Shown here piece after piece: positions 59,139-64,000 of a stretch of DNA of 64,000 nucleotides. The stretch lies in the NCBI RefSeq assembly GCF_030036535.1, contig NZ_CP080388.1:1478501-1542500 (forward strand), given 5' to 3'. Under the pieces are notes generated by a model that was not told the origin of the DNA, ran no database searches, and saw only the letters and a list, made by a program, of their open reading frames with translations. Positions within the stretch are counted from its first letter, which is position 1; each line of letters begins with the position of its first letter. Made by a program: the position numbers and the translations under genes. Source of the DNA: Agrobacterium cucumeris. Its GTDB lineage: Bacteria; Pseudomonadota; Alphaproteobacteria; Rhizobiales; Rhizobiaceae.

Positions 59139-61763
59139 ATGAATATTGAAAAATACTCCGAACGCGTTCGCGGTTTTCTGCAATCGGCACAGACCTTTGC
59201 GCTTGCCGAAAATCATCAGCAGTTTTCTGCGGAACATGTTCTCAAGGTTTTGCTCGATGACGAGCAGGGCATGGCGGCATCGCTGATCGAGCGGGCTGGT
59301 GGCGACGCGAAAGAAGCGCGTCTTGCCAATGATGCCGCGTTGGCGAAATTGCCCAAGGTTTCCGGCGGCAATGGCGGCCTTTCGCTGACGGCGCCGCTTG
59401 CCAAGGTGTTTTCGACTGCTGAAGATCTTGCAAAGAAGGCAGGCGACAGCTTCGTTACCGTCGAGCGCCTTTTGCAGGCGTTGGCGATTGAAAGCTCTGC
59501 TTCCACTTCGGCTTCGCTGAAAAAGGCAGGCGCAACGGCGCAGGCTCTCAACCAGGTCATCAACGACATCCGCAAGGGCCGCACGGCCGATAGCGCCAAT
59601 GCCGAACAGGGTTTTGACGCGTTGAAGAAATACGCGCGCGATCTGACGGAGGAAGCCCGCGAGGGTAAACTCGACCCTGTCATCGGCCGCGACGACGAAA
59701 TTCGCCGTACCATTCAGGTCCTTTCGCGCCGCACCAAGAACAACCCCGTGCTGATCGGTGAACCGGGCGTCGGTAAAACGGCAATTGCCGAAGGGCTTGC
59801 GCTGCGCATCGTCAATGGTGACGTGCCGGAAAGCCTCAAGGACAAGAAGCTGATGGCGCTCGATATGGGCGCGCTGATCGCCGGTGCGAAATATCGCGGT
59901 GAATTCGAGGAGCGCCTGAAGGCCGTACTCAATGAGGTGCAGGCCGAAAATGGTGGCATCATCCTGTTCATCGATGAGATGCACACGCTGGTCGGTGCCG
60001 GCAAGGCCGATGGCGCGATGGATGCGTCCAACCTGCTGAAGCCCGCGCTTGCCCGTGGTGAACTGCACTGCGTTGGCGCCACCACGCTTGATGAATATCG
60101 CAAGCACGTGGAAAAGGACCCGGCCCTTGCCCGCCGTTTCCAGCCCGTGCTGGTGGATGAACCGACCGTGGAAGACACGATCTCGATCCTGCGTGGTCTG
60201 AAGGAAAAATACGAACAGCATCACAAGGTCCGCATCTCGGATTCGGCCCTGGTTGCGGCTGCAACGCTTTCCAACCGCTATATTACCGACCGGTTCCTGC
60301 CCGACAAGGCAATCGATCTGATGGACGAGGCCGCTTCGCGTCTTCGCATGCAGGTGGATTCCAAGCCGGAAGAACTGGACGAACTGGATCGTCGTATCAT
60401 CCAGCTCAAGATCGAGCGCGAAGCCTTGAAGCAGGAGACGGACCAGTCCTCCGTCGATCGCCTTAAAAAGCTTGAAGACGAGTTGGCCGATACGGAAGAA
60501 AAGGCAGATGCGCTGACGGCACGCTGGCAGGCGGAAAAGCAGAAGCTCGGCCATGCCGCCGATTTGAAAAAGCGGCTGGACGAAGCCCGCAACGAACTGG
60601 CAATTGCCCAGCGCAACGGCCAGTTCCAGCGCGCCGGCGAGTTGACCTATGGCATTATTCCGGGCCTTGAAAAGGAACTGGCTGCGGCGGAAGCGCGTGA
60701 CAGCAGCGGTGCCGGCTCGATGGTTCAGGAGGTGGTGACACCGGACAATATTGCCCATGTCGTTTCCCGCTGGACCGGCATTCCCGTCGACAAGATGCTG
60801 GAAGGTCAGCGCGAAAAGCTGCTGCGCATGGAAGACGAGCTTGCCAAGTCCGTTGTCGGGCAGGGCGAGGCCGTTCAGGCAGTTTCCAAGGCGGTTCGCC
60901 GTTCGCGTGCCGGCCTTCAGGATCCGAACCGCCCGATCGGCTCGTTCATCTTCCTTGGCCCGACCGGTGTGGGCAAGACCGAGCTGACGAAGTCGCTCGC
61001 CCGCTTCCTGTTCGACGACGAAACCGCGATGGTTCGCCTCGATATGTCGGAATATATGGAGAAACACTCCGTTGCCCGGCTCATCGGTGCGCCTCCCGGT
61101 TATGTCGGTTACGAAGAGGGTGGTGCCCTGACCGAAGCCGTTCGCCGCCGGCCCTATCAGGTCGTGCTGTTCGACGAGATCGAGAAAGCGCATCCGGACG
61201 TCTTCAATGTCCTGTTGCAGGTGCTGGATGATGGCCGCCTGACGGATGGCCAGGGCCGCACCGTCGATTTCAAGAACACCATCATCATCATGACCTCGAA
61301 TCTCGGTTCGGAATTCATGACGCAGATGGGCGACAATGACGATGTGGATTCGGTTCGTGAACTGGTGATGGAGCGGGTCCGGTCGCATTTCCGGCCGGAG
61401 TTCCTCAACCGTATCGACGATATCATCCTGTTCCACCGCCTGCGGCGTGATGAAATGGGTGCGATCGTGGAAATTCAGTTGAAGCGGCTCGTCTCGCTGC
61501 TGGGTGATCGCAAGATCTCGCTCGAACTGGATGAGGATGCCCGCAGCTGGCTCGCCAACAAGGGCTATGATCCCGCTTACGGCGCACGTCCGCTGAAGCG
61601 GGTGATCCAGAAGTCGGTTCAGGACAGGCTTGCCGAAATGATCCTCGGCGGGGAAATCCCCGATGGTTCGCGGGTCAAGGTGACGTCCGGCACGGACCGG
61701 CTGCTGTTCAAGGTCAAGCCTCCGAAGGGCGAGGCCGAAACCGAAACGGCCGATGCGGCATAA
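59139..61763 (+). CDS. clpB: ATP-dependent disaggregase ClpB
   Basis: An 874-residue Hsp100 chaperone that works with DnaK to dissolve protein aggregates. Domains in order: Clp N domain (1-145), AAA1 with Walker A 'GEPGVGKT' (K213), the long coiled-coil M-domain (about 410-530, '[20 protein letters not shown]' style heptads), AAA2 with Walker A '[19 protein letters not shown]', and the C-terminal domain ('[20 protein letters not shown]'). The M-domain identifies ClpB rather than ClpA. The ATG at 59139 follows GGAGG; a frame from 59061 would overlap the promoter region. Confidence 0.97.
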   Translation: MNIEKYSERVRGFLQSAQTFALAENHQQFSAEHVLKVLLDDEQGMAASLIERAGGDAKEARLANDAALAKLPKVSGGNGGLSLTAPLAKVFSTAEDLAKKAGDSFVTVERLLQALAIESSASTSASLKKAGATAQALNQVINDIRKGRTADSANAEQGFDALKKYARDLTEEAREGKLDPVIGRDDEIRRTIQVLSRRTKNNPVLIGEPGVGKTAIAEGLALRIVNGDVPESLKDKKLMALDMGALIAGAKYRGEFEERLKAVLNEVQAENGGIILFIDEMHTLVGAGKADGAMDASNLLKPALARGELHCVGATTLDEYRKHVEKDPALARRFQPVLVDEPTVEDTISILRGLKEKYEQHHKVRISDSALVAAATLSNRYITDRFLPDKAIDLMDEAASRLRMQVDSKPEELDELDRRIIQLKIEREALKQETDQSSVDRLKKLEDELADTEEKADALTARWQAEKQKLGHAADLKKRLDEARNELAIAQRNGQFQRAGELTYGIIPGLEKELAAAEARDSSGAGSMVQEVVTPDNIAHVVSRWTGIPVDKMLEGQREKLLRMEDELAKSVVGQGEAVQAVSKAVRRSRAGLQDPNRPIGSFIFLGPTGVGKTELTKSLARFLFDDETAMVRLDMSEYMEKHSVARLIGAPPGYVGYEEGGALTEAVRRRPYQVVLFDEIEKAHPDVFNVLLQVLDDGRLTDGQGRTVDFKNTIIIMTSNLGSEFMTQMGDNDDVDSVRELVMERVRSHFRPEFLNRIDDIILFHRLRRDEMGAIVEIQLKRLVSLLGDRKISLELDEDARSWLANKGYDPAYGARPLKRVIQKSVQDRLAEMILGGEIPDGSRVKVTSGTDRLLFKVKPPKGEAETETADAA

Positions 61764-61767
61764 AACT

Positions 61768-61793
61768 AAAGGGCTCCGGAAACGGAGCCCTTT
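61768..61793. terminator. bidirectional intrinsic terminator after clpB
   Basis: AAAGGGCTCCG (61768-61778) pairs with CGGAGCCCTTT (61783-61793) around a GAAA tetraloop; a T-run exists on the plus strand and the A-run gives T residues on the minus strand. It ends clpB and possibly the convergent peptidase gene. Confidence 0.9.
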
Positions 61794-61832
61794 TCATTTG
61801 ATCTGCTTTTCGGACCGCAAAATGCCGGCGGA

Positions 61833-63779
61833 TTACCGGCTCGCCACCTGATTTGGTTTGTCCTCGATGTTGAGCAGGTTGTCGATGCGCTTTCTCTCAT
61901 CGGAGAAACGTGCGAGCGCATCACCGGAAAGCGATTTGCCGCCCGGCAGGCGCACTTTCATCGCATCGACTTTCGTGCCGTTGACGATCAGTTCGTAATG
62001 CAGGTGGGCGCCGGTCGAAAGGCCGGTCGATCCGACATAACCGATGACCTGACCCTGTCGGACCTTGGCGCCTTCGGTGACACCTTTGGCGATGGCGCTC
62101 TGGTGATTATAGGAAGAGACATAGCCATTGGCATGGCGCAGCAGGGTCTGGTTGCCGTAACCAGAGGCCCAGCCGGCCTTTTCGACAGTGCCGTTACCGG
62201 TTGCGATGATCGGCGTGCCGCGGGCGGCGGCCCAGTCGGTGCCGGTATGCATGCGGCTGAATTTCAGAACCGGGTGACGGCGCATGCCGAAACCGGATGT
62301 CATGCGGCCGTTCGGAACGGGGTTACGCAACAGGAACTGCCGTATGCTTTTGCCGTTCTCGTCGAAATAATCGATACTGTTGTCTTCAGGGTTCTGGAAC
62401 CGGTAAAACCGCGTCTCGTTGTCGCCGAACTTGGCGTTGACGTAGAGCAGCTCCGACTTGTCGGTGGCCTTGCCATCGGCGTCTTCCACGGAGAAGAATG
62501 CTTCCAGCGTATCCGCCGGCTTGAGCTGCGCCTGAAAATCGACGCTGCTGGCCAGAAGCTTGATAAGCTGGGAAACCATGCTCTGGTTCATGCCGTAAGC
62601 GAGAGCCGCGCGGTAGACACCGTCATAGACGCTGGGCAGGTCGCGGCCAGCCGCAGGCGCCGGCGTACTGTCGAAGGCGGTCGCCACAGCGTCGAGTTTC
62701 GGCGGTTCGCTGGCCTTGATGAAGTTTTTGCGGTCATCGACGGCCATGGTGACCATGTGACGGCCCTTGCGATAAAGGCTGACGCGCACGATGTCGCTTT
62801 TTTCGTCTTCCTGAATAATGCCGACGCGCAGCACATCACCGCTTTCGACATTGTTCGACTGGAGTTGCGGTGACAGCAGCCCGGCGATTTCCGATGATTG
62901 TACCTTGGAGTAACCCGCGCCGAACAAAGCAGCCTCGATGGTCTCGGTCTGGCGGGCAGGGATCACGTCGTCGGCATATTCCTTGACCGGCACCGATGCC
63001 GATTGCGGGGTTGAAACCGACATATTCTGTTCAACGACACGGGCGGCGAGGCCGGCCGTGATATCGACATCACCTTCATCATTATCAAAGCGGCGCGGGT
63101 CGATGTAATAAAGCGCGGCAACTTGCTCATTGCCATCCGTCAGGATCGAGCCATTCGATCGTACCGCTTCCTCCACCTCGTCAAAGCTCAAGGAGCCGGC
63201 AAAGGCATATTTGGAGTGCAGGACCGGAAAGGCTACAGTCTTCAGGCTGACTTCGGATTCAACCTCGGAGCCGTAGATCGTTCCCGTGCGGCTCGGTGCA
63301 GGCGCGGCTGCGTCCTTGTCGTCGTTGCTCGCGAAAATGTTTAAGGGATCGAAGGCGGGATAATCATCCTGCTTGGCATAATTCGCTGCCAGCGGAATTT
63401 TGACGTGAGAGAAGGGAACCTTGCGGACCACTTCCTTGTCGCCTTCATTGATGACAGTCGAGACTTCCATGATCGACCGGTCGGATGGCCGGGCCGCGAT
63501 ATTCGGGGCGATAAGGCGCGTGCCGCGGCGCGCGGCTTCCGTCGCATTGTTACCCATGTCCGCCTTCGCGAAGGCTTCGGCGGGAATGGCGAGCTGCTGA
63601 CGACCGTCCAGAGCTGCAAACAGAGCCACACCCATCAATATGGAAGAAGTGATGCCGGTCAGAAATGTACCGGAGAGCCATCGCAGCGAAATTTCGCGAC
63701 GATCGGGTGCACGGCGCCCTTCCGCCAGAATTGGCGGTTCCGTGCCTAGCGACCGGATCACATTGCGATCCGCAGTCAT
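61833..63779 (-). CDS. M23-family (LytM) membrane-anchored metallopeptidase
   Basis: A 648-residue cell-envelope protein. A cytoplasmic N-terminus of about 35 residues and one transmembrane helix (about 36-56, 'GTFLTGITSSILMGVALFAA') anchor a long periplasmic region. The catalytic M23 domain is at about 505-605, with the zinc motifs H-x-x-x-D in 'RMHTGTDWAAARG' and H-x-H in 'STGAHLHYELIVNG'. All metal ligands are present, so it should be an active peptidoglycan endopeptidase; the region between (about 260-480) looks like LysM/SH3-type cell-wall binding modules of this family. It remodels the wall during growth or division. Its promoter lies right of 63779. Confidence 0.9.
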   Translation of the reverse strand: MTADRNVIRSLGTEPPILAEGRRAPDRREISLRWLSGTFLTGITSSILMGVALFAALDGRQQLAIPAEAFAKADMGNNATEAARRGTRLIAPNIAARPSDRSIMEVSTVINEGDKEVVRKVPFSHVKIPLAANYAKQDDYPAFDPLNIFASNDDKDAAAPAPSRTGTIYGSEVESEVSLKTVAFPVLHSKYAFAGSLSFDEVEEAVRSNGSILTDGNEQVAALYYIDPRRFDNDEGDVDITAGLAARVVEQNMSVSTPQSASVPVKEYADDVIPARQTETIEAALFGAGYSKVQSSEIAGLLSPQLQSNNVESGDVLRVGIIQEDEKSDIVRVSLYRKGRHMVTMAVDDRKNFIKASEPPKLDAVATAFDSTPAPAAGRDLPSVYDGVYRAALAYGMNQSMVSQLIKLLASSVDFQAQLKPADTLEAFFSVEDADGKATDKSELLYVNAKFGDNETRFYRFQNPEDNSIDYFDENGKSIRQFLLRNPVPNGRMTSGFGMRRHPVLKFSRMHTGTDWAAARGTPIIATGNGTVEKAGWASGYGNQTLLRHANGYVSSYNHQSAIAKGVTEGAKVRQGQVIGYVGSTGLSTGAHLHYELIVNGTKVDAMKVRLPGGKSLSGDALARFSDERKRIDNLLNIEDKPNQVASR

Positions 63780-64000
63780 ACCAGCTGTGCCCCGTCGGTC
63801 ATGCGCTCTCCAGAAACTTCAGGCGAAGGTGTGCAACTTTCAAAGCCATGAGTCAAATTGATCGACGCATCGAAAGATATGTCGCAACAGCCTACATAAG
63901 AACACGCGCACGCATGCCCGCATTAACGCTTCGTTGGCAAAGCAATTAGCGAGGAACCGGGCCAAAAGAAGGCGCGGGGCTCGACTTGATGTCGCGGGCT
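63780..64000. other. gene-free right edge of the window
   Basis: 221 bp upstream of the M23 peptidase gene. It should contain that gene's promoter; no gene, repeat or RNA is recognised before the window ends. Confidence 0.45.

Noticed and set aside
59085..61436. 783-codon open frame antisense to clpB
   Set aside because: Pure antisense shadow of a highly conserved gene; no ribosome binding site or recognisable domain.

Overview
The window looks like an Agrobacterium/Rhizobium-group alphaproteobacterium (Rhizobiaceae). Evidence: GC-rich coding with dense, short operons; a divergent putA/putR pair without an N-terminal DNA-binding domain on PutA; the phyR / nepR-ecfG general-stress locus with GGAAC-N16/17-CGTT promoters; the rkpK-lpsL and exoB(galE) polysaccharide genes; the carboxyspermidine dehydrogenase/decarboxylase pair; a DUF4167 protein; and a RIME-like palindromic intergenic repeat. 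I read no tRNA, rRNA, transposase, integrase, phage module or CRISPR array. The mix of catabolic operons with a few housekeeping genes (lysC, ptsP, prfA, prmC, clpB) would suit the linear second chromosome of Agrobacterium, but that placement is inference.

Layout. 0-4.3 kb: a GntR/FCD regulator, an enolase-superfamily dehydratase, a luciferase-like flavin oxidoreductase and a LysR regulator. 4.5-14.4 kb: one long operon made of a complete branched-chain-amino-acid-type ABC importer (binding protein, two ATPases, two permeases), a GMC alcohol oxidoreductase, a 3-hydroxyisobutyrate-dehydrogenase-like enzyme, acetoacetyl-CoA synthetase and 3-hydroxybutyrate dehydrogenase. It reads as an uptake and oxidation route ending in acetoacetyl-CoA, facing its probable LysR regulator. 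14.4-15.1 kb is a gene-poor gap. 15-23 kb: PQQ glucose dehydrogenase, a ferritin-like YciE protein, MgtC-like protein, and two leftward operons (TIGR02587-TIGR02588-FAD oxidoreductase; small protein-DJ-1/PfpI protein-PPC/DUF296 protein), each with a perfect EcfG-type promoter.

23.2-27.0 kb: a three-gene, tightly coupled operon of an N-formylglutamate-amidohydrolase-like protein, a DUF1704/QEGLA metallopeptidase (related to eukaryotic tubulin tyrosine carboxypeptidases) and a GshB-like ATP-grasp ligase. This is the best candidate for an uncharacterised biochemical system in the window: a ligase paired with hydrolases, possibly making and trimming an amino-acid tag on a peptide or metabolite. 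27-34.5 kb: UDP-glucuronate synthesis and epimerisation, an EamA transporter, a glutathionyl-hydroquinone reductase, and a LysR/aldehyde dehydrogenase pair. 34.5-38.9 kb: putA and putR.

39-46.7 kb is a general-stress island: ecfG-nepR, phyR, two HWE histidine kinases, a PRC-barrel secreted protein, exoB/galE and an ElaB/YqjD-YqjE-like membrane pair. Six perfect GGAAC-N16/17-CGTT sites occur in the window, all just upstream of genes and correctly oriented, so the stress regulon extends from 46.8 kb back to about 21 kb. 46.9-49.3 kb: spermidine synthesis by the carboxyspermidine route. 49.6-64 kb: DEAD-box helicase, aspartokinase, PTS-Ntr enzyme I, release factor 1 and its methyltransferase, DUF4167 protein, ClpB and an M23 cell-wall peptidase. 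Several well-formed intrinsic terminators mark the transcript ends.
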